Below are positions 1-7,276 of a stretch of 64,000 bases of DNA, one piece after another. The translations under genes and the position numbers were made by a program. The stretch is from WTFY01 sp964614915. Its GTDB lineage: Bacteria; Pseudomonadota; Gammaproteobacteria; UBA4575. The number at the start of each line of letters is the position of its first letter. Position 1 is the first letter of the stretch. Location of the stretch: positions 1 to 64,000 of the forward strand of contig CAZTNC010000006.1 of assembly GCA_964614915.1 (NCBI GenBank), written 5' to 3'. The notes under the pieces are model-generated. The model was not told where the DNA came from. It did no database searches and saw only the letters and a list, made by a program, of their open reading frames with translations.

Positions 1-140
1 TTCTAATATACAGGATTTTAAGATTTTTATATAAAATTAAATTTGTTTATGATAGGCTGTCAACTAATCGGGATAGTCCCCATCATTTACATCCGGAACA
101 TGGTTCTCCTGCATCGCATTGACGAGTTCGAGTCCGCCTG
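1..140. other. AT-rich intergenic edge, no gene seen
   Basis: The first ~60 bases are strongly AT-rich, unlike the GC-rich gene that follows. I see no start codon with a convincing ribosome binding site, no RNA gene and no clear terminator. The abrupt change in composition at about position 100 suggests a junction between segments of different origin, but the window edge prevents seeing what lies to the left. Confidence 0.4.
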
Positions 141-866
141 ATGCGCGTCCTGCAAGTCATTGGCGCGGGATTTCGCGGAAGCGGACTTGGTCTCTTCCTG
201 AAGCGCTGTGCCTCGAATCCTCGCCGGATCGGCGCGATCCTGCCGAGCGCGAAGCCAGCAGCCCGGGCCATGGCACGCGCGAGCGTGGAGGCTCGATGGG
301 GCGCGGGCCCGGTCGTCGAGCTCGGCCCCGGAACAGGCAGCATCACCCGAGCCCTTCTCGCGAGCGGAATCGAGGAGGAGGAGTTCGTGCTCGTCGAGCG
401 GGATCGAGAGCTCTGTCGGTGGCTCAAGCGTCAATTCCCCCGCGCCGTGGTAGTCGAAGGCGAGGCGACGAGAATCGGCGCCATCCTCGACGAGCGTTCC
501 GTCGGCACGCCTTCGGTGGTGGTCTCCTCCCTTCCGCTTCTCAACCTGGAGGAGGACGAACGCGATGCAATAGTCCGGGAAAACCTCGACGTGCTGCCGC
601 GCGCAGGTGCGATCGTGCAGTTAACGTATGCGCGGCATCCCGCCATCGCGTGTGAACGCCTCGGCGTTTCGTGTCACAGGGTCGGGTTCGCGGCGCTCAA
701 CGTTCCACCGGCCAGCGTGTGGCGGATCCGACGGTCGCATGGGCGGGCAGCCAAGCGTGGTTCCGAAACCCACGTGCCGCAAAAGCGGTTCCGTCGTTCC
801 GAGCATGTCTGTCGCAAAGGCCCGAATGTCCCATACACTGTCGAGCTTGACGAAGAGGAAGCATGA
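141..866 (+). CDS. PmtA-like class I SAM-dependent methyltransferase
   Basis: The 241-residue product has a Rossmann methyltransferase core. Motif I (ELGPGTG) is at residues 60-66, an acidic residue at the end of strand 2 (VERD) near 86-89, and a motif-IV-like SSLPLLNL at 129-136. The N-terminal 'NPRRIGAILPS' and the 'VPPASVWRIRRS' near residue 188 resemble the phospholipid N-methyltransferase/rRNA adenine dimethylase-like group (PmtA type), which methylates phosphatidylethanolamine. The substrate here is inferred only. The family normally ends soon after that last motif. The final ~42 residues are basic and low in recognisable structure, so the natural stop may have been lost or shifted. It stands alone and is far more GC-rich than its flanks, which suggests acquisition by transfer. 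It could also be a decaying gene. Confidence 0.62.
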   Translation: MRVLQVIGAGFRGSGLGLFLKRCASNPRRIGAILPSAKPAARAMARASVEARWGAGPVVELGPGTGSITRALLASGIEEEEFVLVERDRELCRWLKRQFPRAVVVEGEATRIGAILDERSVGTPSVVVSSLPLLNLEEDERDAIVRENLDVLPRAGAIVQLTYARHPAIACERLGVSCHRVGFAALNVPPASVWRIRRSHGRAAKRGSETHVPQKRFRRSEHVCRKGPNVPYTVELDEEEA

Positions 867-975
867 CCTTGATTGCGCCAGGCGAGGCTTGGTGACGGAG
901 GACGCCATCACAAGCTGGCCCTGTTGCGTATACTCTGCCGCATTGCAGAAAGCTCTTCAGGTATTGGGCGGGTAG

Positions 976-1188
976 CAGAAGATCACACCGTCAGTATTCC
1001 CATGGGCTTGGTGGCGCAAAGCGTATTACCAAGAGCACAACCTGAGGGAGCAGTTTCTTCTTGAGGCATCCTCAAGCCTGCCCGGCATCCTGCCAAGCGA
1101 TTATGCACTGGAATCAGTATTCGAGTCGGTCTGCCTGCAACGTGCCAAGCTCAGGCGGGATCAGCAAGCTCCTGAGTGGGACGGGTGA
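976..1188 (+). pseudogene. Possible degraded coding fragment
   Basis: After a TAG at 973-975 this frame stays open for 71 codons to a TGA at 1186. It reads like real protein (for example WAWWRKAYYQEHNLREQF, then LPSDYALESVFESVCLQRAKL) but has no usable start codon. The reading frame before the TAG and a neighbouring frame (873-1064) also look partly protein-like, as if one gene had gained a stop and a frameshift. I do not recognise the family. It may be chance, so confidence is low. Confidence 0.22.
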
Positions 1189-1220
1189 AGATGTCATCTC
1201 GCACCCGCTGAATGTCTGGA

Positions 1221-1508
1221 CTACGATCCTTTCTCACTCTTCTTGGTGTCGCCGGTCTCTGTCATAGCCCCTCTGAGCTTCTTTCGCATCTTGCCTATAC
1301 TGTGAACACACTTGGTATGCTCTTCTGTAGGCAAACTGAACTTTTGGAGCGTGTACGTCATCTCTTCCTGTAAAGACTTAAGATCTTCCCGTACCTCAGC
1401 CATAACCAGGTTCATACTGTCAATTCTTGCCGTTAGAGCAGAAGTTTTTTTACCCATAAATTTAGTCACTCTCCAATTTTCTTTGGCTTGCCTTGCATCA
1501 GCTAGCAT
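1221..1508 (-). CDS. Small coiled-coil hypothetical protein
   Basis: This 95-residue reading frame starts at the ATG at 1508; a TTG lies one codon upstream. It is rich in Lys, Glu, Leu and Met, with heptad-like spacing through residues ~25-60, which suggests an amphipathic helix or coiled coil. A GGAAG lies about 12 bases before the ATG, a little far for an ideal ribosome binding site. No family is recognised and there is no signal peptide. It lies alone in the low-GC accessory edge, opposite in strand to its neighbours. It could be a small orphan gene, a remnant of a mobile element, or a random open frame. Confidence 0.28.
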   Translation of the reverse strand: MLADARQAKENWRVTKFMGKKTSALTARIDSMNLVMAEVREDLKSLQEEMTYTLQKFSLPTEEHTKCVHSIGKMRKKLRGAMTETGDTKKSEKGS

Positions 1509-1511
1509 CAA

Positions 1512-1746
1512 TTACTTTCACTTCCCGTAAAATGGGGTCTCTTTAACTTTAATTCAAGTGAATATTGACAATACTCCCGTACTCCCGGTTCCCCAAAAAT
1601 TCTATTTGTCTCATGTTACGTTATTTGGATGCTACTTTTGTTACAAGGCCCACAAATCTTCAGACTCTCTGGAAAGCGGCTTTGCATGATTGCTACACTC
1701 GTTATGAAAGGCTTTAGTTGGGGCATTATCGGGAGAACCGCCTGCC
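1512..1746. other. AT-rich intergenic region before the sugar dehydrogenase gene
   Basis: About 235 bases without a gene, AT-rich at the left end. Apart from the promoter candidate at 1681-1708 I see no hairpin terminator, tRNA or repeat. Confidence 0.4.
1681..1708 (+). promoter_or_regulatory. Candidate sigma-70 promoter
   Basis: TTTGCA at 1681-1686 and TATGAA at 1703-1708 are separated by 16 bases. Each matches the -35 and -10 consensus at four of six positions. The predicted transcript would start about 30 bases before the first possible start of the sugar dehydrogenase gene. Confidence 0.28.
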
Positions 1747-2931
1747 ATGGTCACGAATAAAAGCTGCTATATATTTGGCCGTCCGGTGGAAATGCGCATG
1801 ATCCACCGTCTTTTCGTTTTGCTTATTGCAGCTTTGGTCGTCCTCGGTGCGAGTCGCTTAGCTGATGCTGGTGAACTGCTCGGGGAATTTGACTCGTCGC
1901 AACATCGTTTCCGGCTGGTCAAGATCCTTGATGGACTTGAGCATCCTTGGGGCCTGGCCTTTTTACCGGATGGGTCCATGCTTGTGACCGAACGCCCGGG
2001 CCGTTTGCGGCGCATTGAACAAGGCAGACTTGATCCGGAGCCCGTGGCTGGGGTTCCACAGGTCTATGCAAGCGGTCAGGGAGGCCTGCTCGATGTAGTA
2101 CCCCATCCGCATTTTGAAGAGAACCACCTGATCTACCTGTCGTATGCAAGCCGAGGCGAGGGAGGGGGTGCCACTGCCGTGGCTCGCGGCCGACTGGTCG
2201 GCAACCGCCTTGCGGACGTGGAGGAGCTCTACGTGGCATTGCCGCGTACCCGCGGCAGCCGTCATTTCGGTTCCCGCCTTGTGTTTTCGGACGGCTACCT
2301 GTACATCACCGCAGGTGAGCGCGGCGACCCGGACCGTGCCCAGGCGCTGGACGACCCGGCAGGCTCCGTGATCCGCCTGCATGAGGACGGGCGCATCCCC
2401 GTGGACAATCCGTTTGTTGACCAGTCAGGTGCAAGCCCGGAGATCTACACTTATGGCAACCGCAATCCGCAGGGCATGACAAAGGACCCGGTGACAGGAC
2501 GACTTTACCTGGTTGAGCACGGCCCCAAGGGCGGAGATGAGCTGAACCTGATCGAGTCCGGCGTGAACTACGGCTGGCCGGTGATCACCTATGGCCTGAG
2601 CTATTCCGGCTTCAAGATCGGCGAGGGCACACACAAGGCCGGAATGACACAGCCCGTGCATTACTGGACCCCCTCGATCTCACCCTCAGGACTGATGATT
2701 TACGACGGGGATGCCTTCCCGAACTGGCGCGGCAGCTTATTCATCGGAGCACTTTCCGGCCGGTTGCTGGACCGGCTCGAGATCCGGGATGGAAGAGTGG
2801 CCGTCGAAGAGTACCTGCTTGAGGACTGGGGCCAGCGAATCCGGGACGTGCGCCAAGGGCCGGACGGGTTAATCTACCTGCTCACGGATGCCCGAAACGG
2901 TATGCTTTTGCGCCTTGAACCTGTCGAGTAG
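1747..2931 (+). CDS. PQQ-dependent aldose sugar dehydrogenase, secreted
   Basis: The product is a six-bladed beta-propeller of the soluble glucose/aldose dehydrogenase family (YliI type), which oxidises sugars in the periplasm using pyrroloquinoline quinone. Visible family motifs are HPWGLAFLPDGS with LVTERPGRL after the signal peptide, a RHFGSRL segment near residue 173 (the catalytic-histidine region of the family), GNRNPQGM, EHGPKGGDELN and NYGWPVITYG. A signal peptide (FVLLIAALVVLGASRLADA) begins only after residue 18 of the longest frame. The true start may therefore be the ATG at 1798, which has GGTGG eight bases upstream; the ATG at 1747 has GGGAG eleven bases upstream. The next gene follows after six bases, so the two are probably co-transcribed. 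No pqq genes lie in the window, so the cofactor must come from elsewhere. Confidence 0.85.
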   Translation: MVTNKSCYIFGRPVEMRMIHRLFVLLIAALVVLGASRLADAGELLGEFDSSQHRFRLVKILDGLEHPWGLAFLPDGSMLVTERPGRLRRIEQGRLDPEPVAGVPQVYASGQGGLLDVVPHPHFEENHLIYLSYASRGEGGGATAVARGRLVGNRLADVEELYVALPRTRGSRHFGSRLVFSDGYLYITAGERGDPDRAQALDDPAGSVIRLHEDGRIPVDNPFVDQSGASPEIYTYGNRNPQGMTKDPVTGRLYLVEHGPKGGDELNLIESGVNYGWPVITYGLSYSGFKIGEGTHKAGMTQPVHYWTPSISPSGLMIYDGDAFPNWRGSLFIGALSGRLLDRLEIRDGRVAVEEYLLEDWGQRIRDVRQGPDGLIYLLTDARNGMLLRLEPVE

Positions 2932-2937
2932 GGTAGC

Positions 2938-3723
2938 GTGAGCGAAATCCACCAGATGATGAGTCGGTTCATTCGACTGCGTGCCGGCGTCCTGTTTTTG
3001 GCCGTGCTTGCCCTTGTGTTCACCTGTGCACTGCAGGCAAGCGAAACAGAAATCGCTTCACACGAAATAGCAGAGGATCCGGACATAGTCTCAGATGCCA
3101 GGGTGCTGGCTGATCGCATGCTTCGAAGACAAAGCTCCGGATTGTTGCTGGACCCGGAGCGACGCGACCGGCTCAGCCATGAACTCGGGCAAGTTTTGGG
3201 CCAGCTCCGGGAGGCCTATCCAAAGACCTGGGAGGTTTCGGCGAGAGTGGATCACAGGCCCGGGATGCTACTGCTCGGGCTAAAGCCCGCCCTGCTTGCC
3301 ATTTTGGCGTTGGCTCAGCAAGAAAATGGCACGCTAACCGGCAATGTGGAGCTCGATGCCCTGAATGAACGCCTTGGCCTGTCAGATACGCAAGTCTTTC
3401 GCCGCGCGGGGATCGCAGCACTGCACTTTGTGAAGTACGTCAACCTGGAGGCGGCTTCCGAGGCATACCGCAAAATTCCAGGCGTAATGTTTGCCGAGCC
3501 CGATGCCCAACTCGGTGATGGCCCGGACATCGAGGCGGTCGAGGTACAGGGAATCTGGTATGTGGTTGTGCGCAAGGCTTGGGGCGATTGCGTGTCTGGA
3601 TGTACCCATGAGGAGCTTTCTTTCTATACTGTTGAAAATGGCAAGGCACACCGTGTTGAAGCACAGCAGGCACTTCAAGAAGCTGCGTTCGCCAAGCTGG
3701 CCGAAATCCGGGGATGGAATTGA
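2938..3723 (+). CDS. Secreted protein of unknown function with GDCxSGCxHEE motif
   Basis: The 261-residue product starts at GTG 2938; ATG codons at 2956 and 2959 are alternatives. It has an N-terminal hydrophobic segment (residues ~16-33) ending in LQASETE, a probable Sec signal peptide. The mature part is mainly helical. The C-terminal portion carries GIWYVVVRKAWGDCVSGC followed by HEELSFYTVENG, a motif I associate with uncharacterised periplasmic proteins in which the two cysteines could form a disulphide. It follows the sugar dehydrogenase by only six bases, so the two probably form an operon, but I cannot assign a role. The reading frame stops just before tRNA-His. Confidence 0.65.
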   Translation: MSEIHQMMSRFIRLRAGVLFLAVLALVFTCALQASETEIASHEIAEDPDIVSDARVLADRMLRRQSSGLLLDPERRDRLSHELGQVLGQLREAYPKTWEVSARVDHRPGMLLLGLKPALLAILALAQQENGTLTGNVELDALNERLGLSDTQVFRRAGIAALHFVKYVNLEAASEAYRKIPGVMFAEPDAQLGDGPDIEAVEVQGIWYVVVRKAWGDCVSGCTHEELSFYTVENGKAHRVEAQQALQEAAFAKLAEIRGWN

Positions 3724-3783
3724 ACGCCCGGGTGGCCACAGGTGGAGCTATGGCATGCCATGCGTTAACATCAGTCCCCCTGT

Positions 3784-3860
3784 GGTGAGCGTAGCTCAGT
3801 TGGTAGAGCGCAGGATTGTGGTTCCTGTGGTCGTGGGTTCGATCCCCATCGCTCACCCCA
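3784..3860 (+). tRNA. tRNA-His(GTG)
   Basis: A complete cloverleaf with the extra G at position -1 opposite the discriminator C, as tRNA-His requires. The acceptor stem GTGAGCG pairs with CGCTCAC. The anticodon loop TTGTGGT gives GTG, the T-loop is GGTTCGATCC, and CCA is encoded. The last bases overlap the stop codon of the convergent CPBP protease gene. Confidence 0.97.
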
Positions 3861-4746
3861 TTCCTGTTTTTTCCCCGGTCGGTCGGCTGATTCCCAGGTA
3901 GAGCGCAATGGCCAATACCAGGAACACGACTGCCAGATATCCGATCACCTGGTCGTAGGTTCCAGCCAAAAAGGCATAGGTCGAGTCGTCATTCGAGTTG
4001 GTGACCCGCTTGAATACCTTGATGGCGAACACCCAGCCGGCATGTATCCCGATGCACAGGGCCAGGCAGCTGCTGCGCACACGTATCAGGGCAAGCAGCA
4101 GGCCTGCGGCAAACAGGGCCAGGAATGAATCGAATACCTGCAAGGGGCTGTACAGGAAGGCGAACGCATCCGAAAGCAGGGCAAAACCGCTTGTCCAGCC
4201 GAGCGTGTCCGGGTCCATGTGCATTTCAGGTTGCAGGAAATGCACCAGCGCGTAAAAAACGCTCGTTGAGACCACGGCCAGGGATGCAGTGCCGTGTCTC
4301 AGCACGGCTGTGAGCAGGGCACCCCGGAAAAAGGTCTCTTCAATCAGCGCTACGGCGATACCCGAGACGAGTGCGGTGACCAGCAGGATGACTATACTCG
4401 GCAAGGACCAGTCCCATTGCAGGTCCAGAACCCGGTTTTGCGAGAGCAACAGTCCCGCAATGACCGGCCCCATGATCAGCAGGCCCGCGCCAAATCCCTT
4501 CAGCGCATCTTTCCAGAATATCAAGCTCTGAGAGGGGAAACCGATGTCCTGCCAGGACCGAAAGCCGAATTTTCGAAACAGGGCCAGCAGGGTGAGGATG
4601 CCAAGGCCCAGCACCGTACGGTTGGCGACCCGTTCGAACTCGGGCTCCAGCCAGAGGCTCAGCAGGGCATGCACCGGATACGCTAAGACAGCGCCTGCCA
4701 GCAGCACGCAGGCAAAGAGGAGAACAAATGCAAACAGTGCGTACAT
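3853..4746 (-). CDS. CPBP family intramembrane metalloprotease
   Basis: The 297-residue integral membrane protein has about eight hydrophobic segments. It carries the CPBP (CAAX protease/Abi) signature: IEETFFRGALL in the middle of the protein (the EExxxR motif), a later FYALVHFL with the second-motif histidine, and GIHAGWVFA near the C-terminus with the third-motif histidine. Family members are intramembrane glutamate/metalloproteases processing prenylated or peptide substrates; the bacterial substrate is usually unknown. The gene stands alone between two tRNA genes and runs opposite to them. Its TGA stop (3853-3855) lies inside the tRNA-His acceptor stem, an 8-base convergent overlap. Confidence 0.85.
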   Translation of the reverse strand: MYALFAFVLLFACVLLAGAVLAYPVHALLSLWLEPEFERVANRTVLGLGILTLLALFRKFGFRSWQDIGFPSQSLIFWKDALKGFGAGLLIMGPVIAGLLLSQNRVLDLQWDWSLPSIVILLVTALVSGIAVALIEETFFRGALLTAVLRHGTASLAVVSTSVFYALVHFLQPEMHMDPDTLGWTSGFALLSDAFAFLYSPLQVFDSFLALFAAGLLLALIRVRSSCLALCIGIHAGWVFAIKVFKRVTNSNDDSTYAFLAGTYDQVIGYLAVVFLVLAIALYLGISRPTGEKTGMG

Positions 4747-4780
4747 GCAGGATCAGACCGGTCTTGGGTCAGGAAGCCTT

Positions 4781-4808
4781 GCCCGCCGGCTGAAATCCGG
4801 CGGCGGGC
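4781..4808. repeat. REP-like GC-rich palindrome, copy 1
   Basis: GCCCGCCG at 4781-4788 pairs perfectly with CGGCGGGC at 4801-4808, with GCCGG...CCGGC nested inside. A similar sequence in inverted orientation lies at 5031-5053 on the other side of tRNA-Leu. There is no T-run, so it does not look like an intrinsic terminator. Confidence 0.35.
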
Positions 4809-4817
4809 TTGCAGGTA

Positions 4818-4823
4818 TATAAT
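4818..4823 (+). promoter_or_regulatory. -10 element for tRNA-Leu
   Basis: A perfect TATAAT lies 48 bases before tRNA-Leu(TAG). No good -35 box is visible at 16-18 bases upstream, where the GC-rich palindrome sits. Confidence 0.35.
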
Positions 4824-4870
4824 ACAGGGTAATGCATGCCGGGTGGTATGGTACGCCGGGGTTCGGGGGA

Positions 4871-4956
<86 letters not shown>

Positions 4957-5030
4957 AACCCCGTGTCAGGCCAAGAACGGCTGCCCGAAGCTCCGGGATG
5001 CAATGTACCCGGCGACTCCATATACTGGGC

Positions 5031-5053
5031 GCCGGATTTAACCGCCGGCGGGC
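5031..5053. repeat. REP-like GC-rich palindrome, copy 2
   Basis: GCCGGATTT, then a short variable stretch, then GCCGGCGGGC. This matches the reverse complement of the element at 4781-4808 at nearly all positions, so the two copies flank tRNA-Leu as an inverted pair. Confidence 0.33.
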
Positions 5054-5124
5054 AGATGCCGACAGCCCTGTACAGAGGGTGGGGCGTGCAGGGCCCGGGG
5101 AATATCAATCATAGAGGTGAATGG

Positions 5125-6417
5125 ATGCAGGTATCGCTGGAGACAACTGGAAATCTGGAGCGCAGGATCACGGTTGAAGTGCCGGGTGAGAAAATCCAGA
5201 CTGCGGTGGAAAAGAAGCTCCAGGACATGACCCGGAACGTGAAGCTTCCCGGATTCCGTCCGGGCAAGGTGCCTCTGGGGGTGGTGCGCCAGCGTTTTGG
5301 CAAGCAGGTTCACCAGGAGGTTCTGGCCGATACGATGCAGTCCAGCTACCGGGAGGCAATTCACCAGGAGAAACTGCGTCCTGTGGGAGCGCCTAGGATT
5401 GAGCGGCTGGACCCGGAAGCCGGCCAGGATTTGAAATATGCCGCAACCTTCGAGGTTTACCCGGAAATCGAGCTTGCGGATGTCTCGGGCTTTGAAATCG
5501 AAACCGCACAGGCCGAGGTCACCGACGAGGATGTAAACGACATGCTCGAAAAACTGCGCAGGCAGAAAATGCGCTGGCGCGGAGTAGACCGGGTGGCAGA
5601 AAAGGATGACCGGGTGAGCATCGATTTCAAGGGGACGCTGGATGGTGAGGCGTTCCCGGGGGGCATCCAGGATGATTTCGCAGTGGTACTTGGCAGCCAC
5701 ACGTTGTTGCCGGAGTTCGAGCAGCAACTGGAAGGCGTGAAGAAAGGCGATGCCAAGCAGATCGAAGTGCGTTTTCCCGAAGACTACCGGCAGCCTGATC
5801 TGGCGGGCAAGCAGGCGGTCTTTGACGTGCAGGTAAAAAAGGTCGAGGCCGGATCACTGCCGGCACTGGACAAGCATTTCGTTCGGGAACTGGGCATTGA
5901 GGACGGCAAGGTCGAGACCCTGAATGTGCAGCTCAGGCATAACCTGGAGGCTGAACTTGAACAGTGTAAACGGACATTCGACAAGGATCAGGTCATGCAG
6001 AAGCTGTTTGAATCCAACCAGTTTGAATTGCCGGCGGCATTGCTGGAGCAGGAAGTCCGCAGCGTGTTTGCACAGGCCATGAACAACCTGAACCTGGAAG
6101 ATGAATCGAAGTTGCCGAAGGCCCAGCTGGAGGAGCAGGCGAAACGCAGGCTCTCGCTTGGCCTCATCATTGGGGAAATCGTCCGGCAGAACGATATTCA
6201 GCTCGATACCGGGCGTGTCAACCAGCAGATCGTAGCCATCGCCTCGGGGTATGACAAACCTGAGGACGTGGTCCAGTACTACCGGAACAGTGTCGAGGCC
6301 CGGGCTGGAATCGAGTCGCAGGTCATGGAGGAACAGGTGGTCGACTGGGTACTTGAACAGGCCCGGCGGACCACCCGATCGTTCACCTTCGATGAAATGG
6401 TGAACAATCAGTTCTGA
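5125..6417 (+). CDS. tig: Trigger factor, ribosome-associated chaperone
   Basis: The 430-residue product matches the usual length of trigger factor. It binds ribosomal protein L23 at the exit tunnel and shields nascent chains. The ribosome-binding signature GFRPGKVP is at residues 43-50. The central part (about 150-245) is the FKBP-type prolyl isomerase domain, with DRVSIDFKGTLDGEAF and a VLGSHTLLPEFEQQL segment. The C-terminal half is the helical chaperone cradle. I chose the ATG at 5125 because AGAGGTGA lies just upstream. The frame is open further upstream, but that part would run through tRNA-Leu. It heads the tig-clpP-clpX-lon cluster, and clpP follows after 26 bases. Confidence 0.97.
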   Translation: MQVSLETTGNLERRITVEVPGEKIQTAVEKKLQDMTRNVKLPGFRPGKVPLGVVRQRFGKQVHQEVLADTMQSSYREAIHQEKLRPVGAPRIERLDPEAGQDLKYAATFEVYPEIELADVSGFEIETAQAEVTDEDVNDMLEKLRRQKMRWRGVDRVAEKDDRVSIDFKGTLDGEAFPGGIQDDFAVVLGSHTLLPEFEQQLEGVKKGDAKQIEVRFPEDYRQPDLAGKQAVFDVQVKKVEAGSLPALDKHFVRELGIEDGKVETLNVQLRHNLEAELEQCKRTFDKDQVMQKLFESNQFELPAALLEQEVRSVFAQAMNNLNLEDESKLPKAQLEEQAKRRLSLGLIIGEIVRQNDIQLDTGRVNQQIVAIASGYDKPEDVVQYYRNSVEARAGIESQVMEEQVVDWVLEQARRTTRSFTFDEMVNNQF

Positions 6418-6443
6418 TACAACTATTTTTCAGGAGAAGCCAT

Positions 6444-7097
6444 ATGGGAGAAAGACATTCGAAAGACGGAGTCCTGAATACACAGGCCCTGAATCTCGTG
6501 CCCATGGTCATCGAGCAATCTGCGCGGGGCGAACGGGCCTATGACATCTATTCACGCTTGCTGAAAGAGCGCGTCGTTTTCATTGTAGGTGCGATTGAGG
6601 ACCAGATGGCCAACCTCGTGGTGGCCCAGCTGCTGTTCCTGGAGTCCGAGAATCCTGACAAGGATATTTCCATTTACATCAACTCCCCGGGCGGTTCGGT
6701 CAGCGCCGGCATGGCCATCTATGACACCATGCAGTTCACCACGCCCGACATCAGCACGCTGTGCGTTGGGCAGGCCGCGAGCATGGGTGCCCTGCTGCTG
6801 GCCGGTGGCGCCTCGAACAAGCGCTATGCACTGCCCCATTCGCGCATCATGATCCACCAACCGCTGGGTGGCTTTCAGGGACAGGCGACCGATGTCGACA
6901 TCCACGCACGGGAAATCCTGAAGATCCGGGAGGAACTGAACCAGGTGCTGGCACAGCATACGGGTCAGCCCGTGGAGCAAATTGCACGGGACACCGAGCG
7001 TGATCACTTTTTGAACAGTGCTGAAGCCAAGGCCTACGGTCTGGTGGACGAGGTTCTGGACAAGCGCCGCGATACTCTCTCTGATTCGACCTCGTAG
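6444..7097 (+). CDS. clpP: ATP-dependent Clp protease proteolytic subunit
   Basis: ClpP forms the tetradecameric serine-protease chamber that degrades proteins unfolded by ClpX or ClpA. The 217-residue sequence has the catalytic triad: Ser113 in GQAASMGALLLAGG, His138 in MIHQPLGG and Asp187 in ERDHFL. The oxyanion/handle region YINSPGGSVSAG is at 79-89. A short N-terminal propeptide (to about residue 14) is expected to be cleaved, as in other gammaproteobacteria. AGGAGAA lies just before the ATG. clpX follows after 179 bases, which contain a possible separate promoter. Confidence 0.98.
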   Translation: MGERHSKDGVLNTQALNLVPMVIEQSARGERAYDIYSRLLKERVVFIVGAIEDQMANLVVAQLLFLESENPDKDISIYINSPGGSVSAGMAIYDTMQFTTPDISTLCVGQAASMGALLLAGGASNKRYALPHSRIMIHQPLGGFQGQATDVDIHAREILKIREELNQVLAQHTGQPVEQIARDTERDHFLNSAEAKAYGLVDEVLDKRRDTLSDSTS

Positions 7098-7125
7098 AGA
7101 CCGGGAACGGGGCGCCAGTTGGCAG

Positions 7126-7153
7126 TTGGGTCCGGGTCCGGGCGCTGTATAAA
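7126..7153 (+). promoter_or_regulatory. Candidate promoter for clpX
   Basis: TTGGGT at 7126-7131 and TATAAA at 7148-7153 are separated by 16 bases, in the clpP-clpX gap, about 120 bases before clpX. This would allow clpX expression independent of clpP. Confidence 0.35.
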
Positions 7154-7276
7154 ATTTCAAAAAAGCGTATAGTTAAGTCTCGAGCATGTGTTTCCAGAGG
7201 CGCATTCGTCTGATTCATTTAGGGACCCAAAGCACACTCTTCACCCTTTCAAAGTACAGACAGCCGGCAAGGTACG

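Noticed and set aside
119..655. 178-codon plus-strand frame overlapping the methyltransferase
   Set aside because: It reads as Arg/Ser/Pro-rich shadow sequence of a GC-rich gene; the 141-866 frame has the methyltransferase motifs.
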